This document shows, one piece after another, positions 1 through 8,380 of a stretch of 64,000 nucleotides of DNA. Each line of letters opens with the position of its first letter. Position 1 is the first letter of the stretch. Origin of the DNA: Comamonadaceae bacterium (GTDB lineage Bacteria > Pseudomonadota > Gammaproteobacteria > Burkholderiales > Burkholderiaceae_C); assembly GCA_003599455.1 (NCBI GenBank), contig QZKF01000018.1, positions 1 through 64,000 on the forward strand. Direction: 5' to 3'. Below the pieces are notes generated by a model. The model did no database searches and was not told the origin of the DNA. It worked only from the letters and a program-made list of their open reading frames with translations. The position numbers were made by a program, and so were the translations under genes.

Positions 1-514
<514 letters not shown>

Positions 515-518
515 TCAG

Positions 519-534
519 TTAAGTGATGTCTTAA
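519..534. promoter_or_regulatory. Inverted repeat at the cbbR start, candidate CbbR site
   Basis: TTAAG, six bases, CTTAA forms a perfect inverted repeat whose right edge touches the A of the cbbR start codon. LysR regulators bind dyad T/A-rich sites between divergent genes and often repress their own gene. Position and symmetry suggest cbbR autoregulation; the AT-rich block 491-515 beside it may hold further half-sites. Confidence 0.4.
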
Positions 535-1487
535 TGAAAAACGCCACCTTCAGGCAGTTGCGCGTGTTCAGCGAGGTGGCCCGCCACCTCAGCTTCGCGC
601 GCGCGGCGCAGGCGCTGCACCTCACGCCACCGGCGGTGACCATGCAGGTCAAGGAGCTCGAAGGCCATGTGGGCATGCCGCTGTTCGAGCGCAGCGGCCG
701 CAAGGTCGCGCTCACCACGGTGGGCGAGTACATGCTGGTCTACGCGCGCAAGATGCTGGCCACGCTCAAGGACGCCGAGGACGCGGCGGCGCGGCTGCAG
801 AAGCTGGAGACCGGCACGCTGGTGATCGGCATGGTCAGCACCGCCGAGTACTTCCTGCCGCACCTGCTGGCGGAGTTCCGGCGCGAGCACGAAGGCCTCG
901 ACATCCGGCTCGCGGTGAGCAACCGCGAACAGCTCGTCAAGATGCTGCACGCCAACGAGGTGGACATCGCCATCATGGGCCGGCCGCCCAAGGAACTCGC
1001 CACGCGGGTGGAGCCCTTCGCGGCCCATCCGCATGTCTGGGTGGCGCCGGTCAACCACCCGCTGGCGCTCGCGGGCCATGTGCCCGCCACCCTGCTGCAG
1101 GACTACGGCTGCATCGTGCGCGAGCAGGGCTCAGGCACGCGCGCCGCGCTGGAGAAATTTTTGCTCGACGAGCATGTCGAGCTGCGCGTGATCATGGAAA
1201 TGGCGAGCAACGAAACCATCAAGCAGGCCGTGATGGCGGGCATGGGCCTGAGCTTCCTGTCGCTGCACACCATCGGGCTGGAATTGCGCCACCGGCTGAT
1301 CGCGGTGCTGGACGTGCAGGGCGCGCCGGTGGTGCGCGCCTGGAACGTGGTGCACACCCTGTCCAAGCTGCTGTCGCCCGCAGCCGAAGCGTTCCGCTAC
1401 TTCGTGCTGGAGCGCGGCGAGTCCTGGCTGGCTGAAAATTTTCCGCCGCACTTCATGGCGCCGGAACGCGGCACGGCCGACACCTGA
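534..1487 (+). CDS. cbbR: LysR-family regulator CbbR
   Basis: A 317-residue LysR-type transcriptional regulator. The winged helix-turn-helix occupies about residues 1-65 (FRQLRVFSEVARHLSFARAA, then LTPPAVTMQVKELE), followed by the two-lobed effector domain to about residue 300. Orientation and position next to cbbL identify it as the Calvin-cycle regulator CbbR, which in characterised autotrophs senses metabolites such as PEP, RuBP or NADPH and activates the divergent cbb operon. The start ATG at 534 is the first in frame and gives the standard N-terminus. The length is usual for the family. Effector specificity cannot be read from the sequence. Confidence 0.92.
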   Translation: MKNATFRQLRVFSEVARHLSFARAAQALHLTPPAVTMQVKELEGHVGMPLFERSGRKVALTTVGEYMLVYARKMLATLKDAEDAAARLQKLETGTLVIGMVSTAEYFLPHLLAEFRREHEGLDIRLAVSNREQLVKMLHANEVDIAIMGRPPKELATRVEPFAAHPHVWVAPVNHPLALAGHVPATLLQDYGCIVREQGSGTRAALEKFLLDEHVELRVIMEMASNETIKQAVMAGMGLSFLSLHTIGLELRHRLIAVLDVQGAPVVRAWNVVHTLSKLLSPAAEAFRYFVLERGESWLAENFPPHFMAPERGTADT

Positions 1488-1509
1488 AGCCGGCGCCGCG
1501 CCGGGGCGT

Positions 1510-2640
1510 TCAGGCGCCCTGCATGCGGTAGCGGTACACGCCGTCCGCACCCGTCTCGCGCACCGCTTCGCCGCGCACCAGCAGGTGGTTCAGGTGGGCC
1601 ACGCCTTCGCCGGTGGCCATGCCCAGCAGCTCGCCGTTGCTGTCGATCGAGCGCGCGAACAGCGCGCCGAACACGTCGACCGTGCGCTTGGGCGACTCGG
1701 CCAGGCTGCGCCGCAGGCGCTGCAGGCCGCGCTCGTGGCCGTGGGCCAGGCGGTCCAGGCGCGCGTGCAGACCCTTGAAGGGCTCGCCGTGCGCCGGCAG
1801 CACCAGCAGCCCGTCGCTCAGCGTGGCGCGCAGGTGCTCGATGCTGGCGATCCAGTCGCCCAGCGGGTCGGCGTCGGGCTCGGTGGGGAACACGCTCACG
1901 TTCGACGAGATGCGCGGCAGCACCTGGTCGCCCGAGACCAGCACGCCCAGCTCGTCGCTGGCCAGGCAGGCGTGTTCGGGCGAGTGGCCGCGCCCCACGA
2001 TCACGCGCCAGTCGTGCGCGCCGATGCGCACCGTCTCGCCGTCGCTGAGGCGGCGAAAGCTGTCGGGCAGCGCGTGCATGTACTTGCCGTAGCCGCCGAA
2101 GCGGGTGCGGTAGATGTCCAGCGATTCCTCGTTCCAGCCCATCCGGCGGTAGAAGTCGATGGCCTCGTCGGGCGCCTCGCGGCCGGTGTCGGCCACCAGG
2201 GTGCGGCAGGTGAGGTATTCGAGCCGCGTCATCCACAGCCGGCACTGGAACTTGCGCGTGAGCCAGCCCGCCATGCCGACGTGGTCGGGGTGCATGTGGG
2301 TGCAGAAGATGCGCGTGATGCGCGCGCCCTGGGGCGTGGCGGCCAGCGGGCCTTCCGGCGAAATCAGCTGGCGCCAGGCGGCCAGCGCTTCGGGTGTCTT
2401 GGTGCCGGTGTCGATGACGGCCCAGCCCGGGCCCTGCGCGTCCTCGTCGGCCACGGCCCACAGGTTGATGTGGTTGAGCGCGAACGGCAGCGGCATGCGC
2501 AGCCACAGCACACCGGGCGCGACCTCGCGCACCTCGCCCGGCGCGGGCGGTTCGCCGCAGGGGTATTGCAGCGCGTAGGGGGTGTCGGGAGCGGCGGCCG
2601 GATCGTCCGGTCGACCATCGGGGGTGGGGGCATCGGTCAT
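1510..2640 (-). CDS. MBL-fold metallo-hydrolase (LACTB2/glyoxalase II-like)
   Basis: A 376-residue metallo-beta-lactamase-fold protein. The zinc motif THMHPDHVG (HxHxDH) sits near residues 113-121, with a later GRGHSPEHA histidine and [10 protein letters not shown] aspartate that fit the remaining ligands. The N-terminal 55 residues are a Pro/Ala-rich lead, then [20 protein letters not shown], the usual first strands. A C-terminal helical part (about 270-376) resembles the winged-helix tail of LACTB2-type hydrolases. The physiological substrate is unknown; thioester or lactone hydrolysis and detoxification are possible. The gene converges on cbbR with about 20 bases between the stops. Confidence 0.85.
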   Translation of the reverse strand: MTDAPTPDGRPDDPAAAPDTPYALQYPCGEPPAPGEVREVAPGVLWLRMPLPFALNHINLWAVADEDAQGPGWAVIDTGTKTPEALAAWRQLISPEGPLAATPQGARITRIFCTHMHPDHVGMAGWLTRKFQCRLWMTRLEYLTCRTLVADTGREAPDEAIDFYRRMGWNEESLDIYRTRFGGYGKYMHALPDSFRRLSDGETVRIGAHDWRVIVGRGHSPEHACLASDELGVLVSGDQVLPRISSNVSVFPTEPDADPLGDWIASIEHLRATLSDGLLVLPAHGEPFKGLHARLDRLAHGHERGLQRLRRSLAESPKRTVDVFGALFARSIDSNGELLGMATGEGVAHLNHLLVRGEAVRETGADGVYRYRMQGA

Positions 2641-2660
2641 GGGGTCATTATTTCAGACGG

Positions 2661-3092
2661 GTGCGCCGCGCGAGTTCGTCGATTCAGACGATGCTTCGGT
2701 CCGACCTCGGCGCCGCGCAGGGCGAAGCGCTGGCGAAAGAACTCGGCGCCATCGTCAACACGGCGTCCGTGGCCGCGCAGGACGGCCAGATGGGCCAGGC
2801 CAGCTACGCCGCGAGCAAGGCCGCCATCGTCGGCATGACACTGCCCATTGCCCGCGACCTCATGGGCGAAGGCATCCGCGTCAACACCATCCTGCCTGGC
2901 ATCTTCAACACGCCTTCGCTGCAAGGCGCGTCCGACAACGTGAAGGCCGCGCTCGCCGCATCCGTGCCCTTCCCCAAGCGCCTGGGCGAACCCGACGAAT
3001 ACGCCCACATCGTCGAGACCATGGTGACCAATGGCTACTTCAACGGGGAGAGCGTGCGGTTGGATGGGGCGATACGGATGGCGCCGAGGTGA
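2661..3092 (+). pseudogene. 5'-truncated short-chain dehydrogenase remnant (HSD10-type)
   Basis: Only the C-terminal half of a short-chain dehydrogenase is present. From about residue 30 the frame reads [20 protein letters not shown] then [16 protein letters not shown] and [14 protein letters not shown], ending in [12 protein letters not shown], which is characteristic of 3-hydroxyacyl-CoA dehydrogenase type II. The catalytic Ser, Tyr and Lys remain. The N-terminal Rossmann fold with the Gly-rich NAD motif is absent, and the preceding residues are unrelated. No upstream frame supplies the missing half, so this looks like a deletion remnant. It sits at the left edge of the low-GC island, so loss may have accompanied the insertion. 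Confidence 0.75.
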
Positions 3093-3306
3093 TGTTGCTG
3101 GCGGCACTTCCGACCGTTCGCGGTAGTTCGAGGGACACGGTCCATTTGCCAGAGCCCACAACTCCACGATCACATGGACCACGCGTCGTGTAGGTCGCCT
3201 TGAACGTCTTGCTGAAGGTCAAGCGGCCCAGCGTCGTGGCAACTTGGTTGCTGAGAAAACTTGCGATGGCCTTGTGAGAGCCTTCGACTAGTTCGTGAAG
3301 CTCCAC
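3040..3306 (-). CDS. Small hypothetical ORF in frame after the beta-family gene
   Basis: An 88-codon frame starting with GTG at 3306. It lies 21 bases downstream of the amber stop of the beta-family gene and in the same reading frame, with no other stop between them. The first 70 or so residues look protein-like ([17 protein letters not shown], then a strand-rich part with [13 protein letters not shown]). The last 17 overlap the dehydrogenase remnant antisense and are probably not native. It could be a fourth gene of the toxin operon cut at the island edge, a C-terminal extension lost through a stop mutation, or a chance frame. I recognise no family. Confidence 0.3.
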   Translation of the reverse strand: MELHELVEGSHKAIASFLSNQVATTLGRLTFSKTFKATYTTRGPCDRGVVGSGKWTVSLELPRTVGSAASNITSAPSVSPHPTARSPR

Positions 3307-3327
3307 GCCTTTAGCTATTTTTTCGAT

Positions 3328-4443
3328 CTAAGCCTCCAGGGCCAACAGTTCAGTTGCACTGACGCCCGCCGCCACTCGCGTGAGCATCTGCGGCAACTGA
3401 GCCGCTACGTGGACGAGATGATGGTTCATGTCGACCTCGACCCAAGTTCCCAAATTCCCGCTACTCACTTCCAAGTTCGCACAGCGCCACGTGTAGTCGT
3501 CGCCGAAAGAATAGTCGCGACCGAGGTACACCGGCGAGTCCACAACGCGCTGCGCTAACTGGTGATACTGCTTGTACTTCATTCCCTCCTTCAAACTGTA
3601 GCCACGGAAGACGTGATGATGCAAGCCCTTGGTGTACCGGATCTTCGCGTTCGCGTTCGTGGCAATGATCTTGTCTGAGAAGTTGGGGTGAACGATGCCG
3701 TAGTCTCCGAACGCGATCCCCTCGGACGGGACGCCTGTTGCGACGTTGAGCCAAATGGGCATCTCTTGCCGGAAGAACGATAGGGAGCCTTCCTTTGCGA
3801 CGCTACCAACATCCTTCGGCATGCTGGACGCGACTACAGAGATGAGCCCAAAGTTCGCGGCGGTCAAGGCGGTGTCAACAAAATCTTGTGTGATTCCGCG
3901 CAAGCGAACAAGTGAGACCTTGTCCAGTCCCCCAACGGATTCAAGGTCGATCAAGATTTTTGTGGCACCTGCGGAAATGTCTGCATAACGCAGGCGGTCG
4001 ATGAGTTCAGCAATCGTGTCTTCTGCGGCTTCAAGGTCGTCGATCTTGAGCCGGAACGTCAGACCGTGCCCCTGCCGGACGGCGATATGAGCGATACGTT
4101 CCCACAATTCCGGTTCGTGGTCGAAGCCAAACACGGGTGTGAACATGATTCCAAGTCCGCGCAAGCTCGCACACAAAGCTTCGAGTGCCGGGCTGCCAGC
4201 GTCGGTCTTGTGCTCGGGCGCGATGGAATGCAGGTCCACGCTGACCGCTTGCAGAGGGCAATGCTTTCGTAGCTGATGTGCAAACCGAACGCACGAGGTT
4301 TCAATGGATTCACCTTCGTTAGGCGACAGAAGCTCCACGAGAGGATGGACGTGACGGGCCAACGGGCGCGGGAGCTTGCCAAGCGCCTTGAGGTCGTTGG
4401 CTTTGCCTTTGAGAATCGGCGTATATAGAGTCTTTGCGTCCAC
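3328..4443 (-). CDS. Beta family protein (phage T4 beta protein-like)
   Basis: A 371-residue protein starting at GTG 4443, with GAGG about six bases upstream. Its opening LYTPILKGKANDLKALGKL and its spread of LFRLKIDDLEA-like, ILIDLESV and GLISVVASSMP segments fit the 'beta family protein' group (Pfam Beta_protein, recalled from memory), which looks like a TIM-barrel-type fold of unknown biochemistry. These proteins are often encoded beside XRE/ImmA-type genes in mobile loci. The gene follows the HigA/peptidase gene by 8 bases, so it belongs to the same operon and may be a third component of the toxin-antitoxin or defence unit. Base composition is lower in GC than its neighbours. Confidence 0.65.
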   Translation of the reverse strand: MDAKTLYTPILKGKANDLKALGKLPRPLARHVHPLVELLSPNEGESIETSCVRFAHQLRKHCPLQAVSVDLHSIAPEHKTDAGSPALEALCASLRGLGIMFTPVFGFDHEPELWERIAHIAVRQGHGLTFRLKIDDLEAAEDTIAELIDRLRYADISAGATKILIDLESVGGLDKVSLVRLRGITQDFVDTALTAANFGLISVVASSMPKDVGSVAKEGSLSFFRQEMPIWLNVATGVPSEGIAFGDYGIVHPNFSDKIIATNANAKIRYTKGLHHHVFRGYSLKEGMKYKQYHQLAQRVVDSPVYLGRDYSFGDDYTWRCANLEVSSGNLGTWVEVDMNHHLVHVAAQLPQMLTRVAAGVSATELLALEA

Positions 4444-4451
4444 TGGCTACC

Positions 4452-5693
4452 TCACTCAAATGAGACTTCCGGAAACTGGGTGCGAACCTCGTTCGCGCCC
4501 AACAAATCTCCGAAAACACGGAAATTTCCACTCTCTCGACGTACACGCCCTGCAATGATTGCAGGATGCACCATTTGTTCTTTTGCAAACCGAACAATGC
4601 GCTCTCGACTTGGTGATGAAAGGACTTCACTCCGTCGCCAAGCAGCTCTTGAAACCAATGCGTCACGCGCGATACGGTTCGCTTCAATCTCCAGCATTTC
4701 CGTAGCGTCGCTATCTTCCAGTCGATCCAAAAATGCGTCACCTGGATTGCTCAAGTGCTTCATTACGTGGGCGAGCTCGTGGAGTAGCGTAAACCAAAAA
4801 TGATCTATGCGATCAAAGCGGAGCGTCAGTCCAATAACAGGCACGCCATCTTGATCGAGAAATGCAGCGCCATCTAGCTGTGTTCCAGCAAGGTGAGGCT
4901 CAATCACGACCGGAATTCCCTTTCCTTCGATCACCTCGCAAGCCAAACGAATACCGTTTTGATGCCAGCTAAGATGAACGACTTGGGTCAAGAATGCATT
5001 ATCGATGGCCTCGGGCTGGTAAGTTGGCAAACGCTGATTGACTTTCCGCTTTCTCGCTACGTCCAAAACCCGAGCCTTCCAGGCCAACAGACCATAGCGA
5101 GACTTTGGATTCACAGCATCTCCGCGAAGTCCCTGCCGAGCCAAGATCGGAGAGCCGCCACCAGCCGGAAGGATGCTGGTCACAAAATCACGCGCCAATT
5201 CTCTTAAGGCGCGAGTATTTCGTTGAGGTACCTCGTTGAAGTAGCCATGACGATCCATCTCCTTAAACGGGAAGCGATTCCAGTCAACATCTGCGTCAAC
5301 AATGTCTTTGTTCGGTTCCTCTGTCGCTGGATTTGGATCGGAGACGAGGACATCCGCTGAAATTCCCAATCCTATTGAAATCTCACGGATCATTTGCACC
5401 GTAAGCGGGCGCTTTCCAGCCAACACCTCGGATACACGACTCCTTGAGCCGAAGTAGGGCACTAGGTCAGTCTGGCGAAGCCCTTGTTCGTGCATTCGAA
5501 ACTGGATAGCCTCTATCGGGCTTGGAGTCTCGAACTTGAATCGCGTCTTCTCATACTCCTCGACAAGGAGAGAGAGTAGTTCCAGACGAGCACCAGCTGG
5601 TGATTCCGGCGAAGGGTCTGCAAGGGCAAGACGCTCCACCTCACTCAGGTACGAGCGATAGTCGATTTCTGTCTTGATGATCTTCGGTTCCAT
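4452..5693 (-). CDS. HigA-like antitoxin fused to ImmA/IrrE metallopeptidase
   Basis: A 413-residue two-part protein. Residues 1-120 resemble HigA: a helical N-terminus (IDYRSYLSEVERLAL) and an XRE helix-turn-helix (EQGLRQTDLVPYFGSRSRVS, then EVLAGKRPLTVQMIREI). The C-terminal half carries the zinc peptidase motif LLHELAHVMKHL near residue 303, with a downstream EIEAN glutamate as likely third ligand, as in ImmA/IrrE proteases. The start ATG 5693 overlaps the HigB stop by one base (TAATG), indicating translational coupling; an upstream in-frame ATG at 5732 lies inside higB. The HTH probably binds the palindrome at 6017-6033. The peptidase may cleave a repressor, the toxin or its own antitoxin half; that part is inference. 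Confidence 0.82.
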   Translation of the reverse strand: MEPKIIKTEIDYRSYLSEVERLALADPSPESPAGARLELLSLLVEEYEKTRFKFETPSPIEAIQFRMHEQGLRQTDLVPYFGSRSRVSEVLAGKRPLTVQMIREISIGLGISADVLVSDPNPATEEPNKDIVDADVDWNRFPFKEMDRHGYFNEVPQRNTRALRELARDFVTSILPAGGGSPILARQGLRGDAVNPKSRYGLLAWKARVLDVARKRKVNQRLPTYQPEAIDNAFLTQVVHLSWHQNGIRLACEVIEGKGIPVVIEPHLAGTQLDGAAFLDQDGVPVIGLTLRFDRIDHFWFTLLHELAHVMKHLSNPGDAFLDRLEDSDATEMLEIEANRIARDALVSRAAWRRSEVLSSPSRERIVRFAKEQMVHPAIIAGRVRRESGNFRVFGDLLGANEVRTQFPEVSFE

Positions 5694-5974
5694 TAGTATT
5701 TCTTCGAATATTCGGCGTGGGTTCCGATCCACTCCACGACTACCACACCTGTCTGATATGCAACGACTGTCACGAGCCTGTACTCGTTACCTCTAACATT
5801 GAATATCACTGTGTTCCTTTCAAGCATGCTGGCCGATGCGTATTTGTCCTTTATGTCTTGAGGCGTGCGCCATCGACTTCCGCCAACGTCCACAACCCAC
5901 GCGCCGATCCACTTTCGACAATCGGCATGTGCAGCGCAGAACTGGTCAAGTTTTTCTCGTCCAACGATTCGCAT
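5693..5974 (-). CDS. higB: HigB-type mRNA interferase toxin
   Basis: A 93-residue basic protein starting MRIVGREKLDQFCAAHAD, with WRTPQDIKDKYASAS and a strand-rich end (IFNVRGNEYRLVTVVAY, VVVVEWIGTHAEYSKKY). These features fit the HigB_toxin branch of the RelE superfamily, ribosome-dependent mRNA endonucleases. Toxin-first gene order and the one-base overlap with the HigA-like gene are diagnostic of higBA loci. Family members use conserved basic and aromatic residues of the C-terminal sheet; Arg46-like and the terminal Tyr/Lys residues are present, but activity cannot be shown here. The promoter and operator lie just upstream. Confidence 0.85.
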   Translation of the reverse strand: MRIVGREKLDQFCAAHADCRKWIGAWVVDVGGSRWRTPQDIKDKYASASMLERNTVIFNVRGNEYRLVTVVAYQTGVVVVEWIGTHAEYSKKY

Positions 5975-6003
5975 GGGTGTTCTTGGTCTTGTTCATCGCC
6001 GCG

Positions 6004-6032
6004 AGCATACCATGCAGTTCCCTATTTGGGAA
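6004..6032 (-). promoter_or_regulatory. Promoter of the higB operon
   Basis: On the minus strand TTCCCA (6032-6027) and TATGCT (6009-6004) are separated by 17 bases, and TGG directly before the -10 gives an extended -10. Transcription would start about 20 bases before the higB ATG. Confidence 0.55.
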
Positions 6033-6033
6033 C
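6017..6033. promoter_or_regulatory. Palindromic operator of the toxin operon
   Basis: GTTCCC, five bases, GGGAAC is a perfect inverted repeat covering the -35 element and spacer of the higB promoter. A further GTTCCC half-site lies at 6043-6048, and the block is flanked by ATACCAT (6007-6013) and ATGGTAT (6052-6058), also inverted to each other. HigA proteins repress their own operons at such sites. Confidence 0.6.
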
Positions 6034-6060
6034 ATTTTTCCGGTTCCCGATATGGTATCA

Positions 6061-6432
6061 GGCAGTCGCCTTTGTGCAGACGCCCGCTGACGCTCGCGAC
6101 CAGTCGGCTACTGGCCGAGAGCAGACAGTTCCCTGAGATCTCCCGGAAGCGTGTGCGCTCAACCCACCACGGCTCGCCCTCGCTGCAGTACTGCTTCGAA
6201 TAGCCGCGCCTATGGCGCCATCGTGTCGCCCATGGGCAGATCAAACCCTTCGCCGATCAGCCGCCTTTTTGGCATGCAGCGTGCCGGGCTCAGCGCTGGT
6301 CGTATTTGCCGCTTTGGCGCGGGCTTTGTTCACAAATTCAGCACCCCAAAAAATCAGGCGTGGTTTTTGCAGGCCCCGGGGCTAGAGTGCCCACAGCATT
6401 CGCGTCCACCATCCACCTGAACGGGCCACCCG
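6061..6432. other. Intergenic stretch without recognisable genes
   Basis: About 370 bases between the toxin operon's control region and the membrane-protein gene. Frames here are short and lack protein-like composition. It probably includes the right edge of the island and the promoter of the next gene, but I saw no convincing promoter, direct repeat or tRNA fragment. Confidence 0.4.
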
Positions 6433-6912
6433 ATGTTCGACCTCCCGATGCTCACCCTCATCCACGTCCTCATCAGCGTGCTCGGCATCGTCGCCGGGCT
6501 CGTGGTCATCGGGGGCCTCATGGGTGGCGCCCGGCTCGACGGCTGGACGGCGTTCTTTCTGCTCACCACCATCCTCACCAGCGCCACCGGCTTCTTCTTC
6601 CCGGCCGACAAGGTCACGCCCGCGCATGCGGTGGGTGCCATCTCTCTGGTGGTGCTGGCGGTCTGCCTGCTGGCGCGCTACGTGAAGCAGCTGGCGGGCA
6701 CCTGGCGCAGCACCTACGTGGTGACAGCGGTGGTGGCGGTGTACCTCAACGTGTTCGTGCTGGTGGTGCAGCTCTTCGTGAAGACGCCGCCGCTGGCGCA
6801 GCTCGCGCCCACCCAGGCCGAGCCGCCGTTTGCCGTCACGCAGGGGCTGGTGCTGCTGGTGTTCGTGGTGCTGGGTTGGGCGGCGCTGCGCGGGTTTCGC
6901 AACGCGCGCTGA
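6433..6912 (+). CDS. Hypothetical multi-pass membrane protein
   Basis: A 159-residue, very hydrophobic protein with four to five predicted membrane helices, near residues 6-28 (LIHVLISVLGIVAGLVVIGG), 37-54, 62-82, 92-114 and 133-152. A short loop FFFPADKVTPAHAVG connects helices 2 and 3. The ATG at 6433 is the first start in frame. I do not recognise a characterised family. No operon partner is close; the next gene is convergent. Confidence 0.7.
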   Translation: MFDLPMLTLIHVLISVLGIVAGLVVIGGLMGGARLDGWTAFFLLTTILTSATGFFFPADKVTPAHAVGAISLVVLAVCLLARYVKQLAGTWRSTYVVTAVVAVYLNVFVLVVQLFVKTPPLAQLAPTQAEPPFAVTQGLVLLVFVVLGWAALRGFRNAR

Positions 6913-6939
6913 TCGGCGGGCAGGCCGGGGCTTCTCGCC

Positions 6940-8235
6940 TCAGGGGATCGGATATGGCCGCTCATCCGGCGTGTTGAGCGCGATGGCGCGGTAGTGCGCG
7001 TGCCAGGTGTCGGGCGGGTAGCTCGCCGGGTCGCGCGGGGCCAGGTGGTTGACGATGTCGAAGTGGTTGAGCTTGTGGCCCATCGCCACCTCGTCCAGCC
7101 GCGCCTTGCCCTGGATGTGCGACATGATGGTGCGGCACAGCAGCGAGTAGGCCCACGGGGACGAGCCAATGCCGTCCAGGCCGACGCCGGGGAAATACAG
7201 GTTGCTGGCGTCCAGGCTGCGAAAGATGCAGCCGCAGCGCGCGGCCAGCTCGTCCAGCGTGCGGATCGACGCGATTTTTTCTGACGCGAAGTACGACAGG
7301 TCGATGCCGTAGCCGGTGCCCCAGAGCAGCAGCTCGGCCTGCACGCGCTGCCCGTTCGACAGCGCCACCGTGTCGCCGGTGATGCTGTCCACGCTGGCGT
7401 GGTGGCGTTCGATCTCCGCATAGTGTTCGAGCATGCCGGGGCGCCCGGGAATGAGCTGGTCGCGCAGCACGTCGAAGGGCTGCGTGGGCATGATGTCGGT
7501 GATGCCGAACTTTTCGTAGCGGTCGCGCATGTCGGCGCCGATGGTGGCGCTCTGCTGCTCGGCCGTCATGCCGCTGGCCTGCAGGCGGGCAAAGCCGCGC
7601 ACGCTGCCTGCGACGTGCTTGGGCTTGCGCGTGGGCACAAACCAGCGCGTGCCGCGAAAGGCCCAGGCCACGCGCCGCGCGCCCTGCTGAAAACACAGCT
7701 CCAGCAGGTCGAAGGCCGAGGCACCGCCGCCCACCACCAGCACGCTGCGGCCGGTCAGCAGGCTTGGGTCGCGCAGGGCGCTTGAGTGGAACTCGCGCAC
7801 CGTGCTGCCGGTGCGCGGGCACGCGGGAATCACCGGCGTGTTGTGCGCGCCCGTGGCCGCCACCAGGTGCCGTGCGTGCACCGGGCCGTTGGGCGTGGCC
7901 AGCTCCCAGCCGGCTGCGTCCTCGCGCGCCGACTGCACGGGCGTGTTCAGCCGGATGCCGTCGGCCAGGCCGAAGTGCTCGACCCAGGCTTCGATGTTGG
8001 CCAGGATGTGCGGCTGGGTCGCGCCCTGCAGCGGCAGCTCGCCGAGCTGCCAGTCGGCGGGGCTGATCTGGATGTCCTGCCACGCGGGGAGGTCGCGCCA
8101 CAGCCCGCCCACGCGGCCCTGGCGCTCCAGCACCACGGCGTCCAGCCCGGCCCGGCGCGCGTAGGCCAGGGCCACCACGCCGGCCAGGCCGCCGCCCACG
8201 ATGGCCACGTCGAATCGCTTGCCGGTGTTTTGCAT
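6940..8235 (-). CDS. Flavin-containing monooxygenase-like NAD(P)/FAD oxidoreductase
   Basis: A 431-residue flavoprotein. The N-terminal FAD motif VAIVGGGLAGVVALAYARRA lies at about residues 10-29, and the second nucleotide motif VLVVGGGASAFDLLE at about 165-180. The order FAD motif, then NADPH motif, then LLLWGTGYGIDLSYF near residue 313 resembles class B flavin monooxygenases and the TrkA/CzcO-like group. It would oxygenate a small organic substrate or move electrons from NADPH; the substrate is unknown. The gene is divergent from the sensor kinase that follows, and the palindrome at 8332-8346 lies in the shared region. Confidence 0.83.
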   Translation of the reverse strand: MQNTGKRFDVAIVGGGLAGVVALAYARRAGLDAVVLERQGRVGGLWRDLPAWQDIQISPADWQLGELPLQGATQPHILANIEAWVEHFGLADGIRLNTPVQSAREDAAGWELATPNGPVHARHLVAATGAHNTPVIPACPRTGSTVREFHSSALRDPSLLTGRSVLVVGGGASAFDLLELCFQQGARRVAWAFRGTRWFVPTRKPKHVAGSVRGFARLQASGMTAEQQSATIGADMRDRYEKFGITDIMPTQPFDVLRDQLIPGRPGMLEHYAEIERHHASVDSITGDTVALSNGQRVQAELLLWGTGYGIDLSYFASEKIASIRTLDELAARCGCIFRSLDASNLYFPGVGLDGIGSSPWAYSLLCRTIMSHIQGKARLDEVAMGHKLNHFDIVNHLAPRDPASYPPDTWHAHYRAIALNTPDERPYPIP

Positions 8236-8331
8236 GGGGGGCTCCTGCGACAGGGGGTGACCACATCATGGCCCAAAAGGGCCCCGGAACGGCGGCCGTT
8301 CGGGTGACTTCACCCGGGGGTGGCCGTGTCC

Positions 8332-8346
8332 GGCACAATTTGTGCC
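8332..8346. promoter_or_regulatory. Perfect palindrome upstream of the PAS kinase gene
   Basis: GGCACAA, one base, TTGTGCC is a perfect 7-base inverted repeat between two divergent genes. A second dyad, GAACGG and CCGTTC around three bases, lies at 8287-8301. Either may be an operator; no regulator is adjacent. Confidence 0.35.
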
Positions 8347-8380
8347 ATACCCCACCCCCTACCTATCCATTCGAGCGCGC

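Noticed and set aside
5717-6203. Overlapping plus-strand frames across higB and its promoter
   Set aside because: They are antisense to higB and its operator, lack a ribosome-binding site and show no family resemblance.
3100-6432. Attachment sites, integrase or transposase for the toxin island
   Set aside because: No integrase-like frame, no tRNA fragment and no flanking direct repeat could be seen, so the mode of acquisition stays open.
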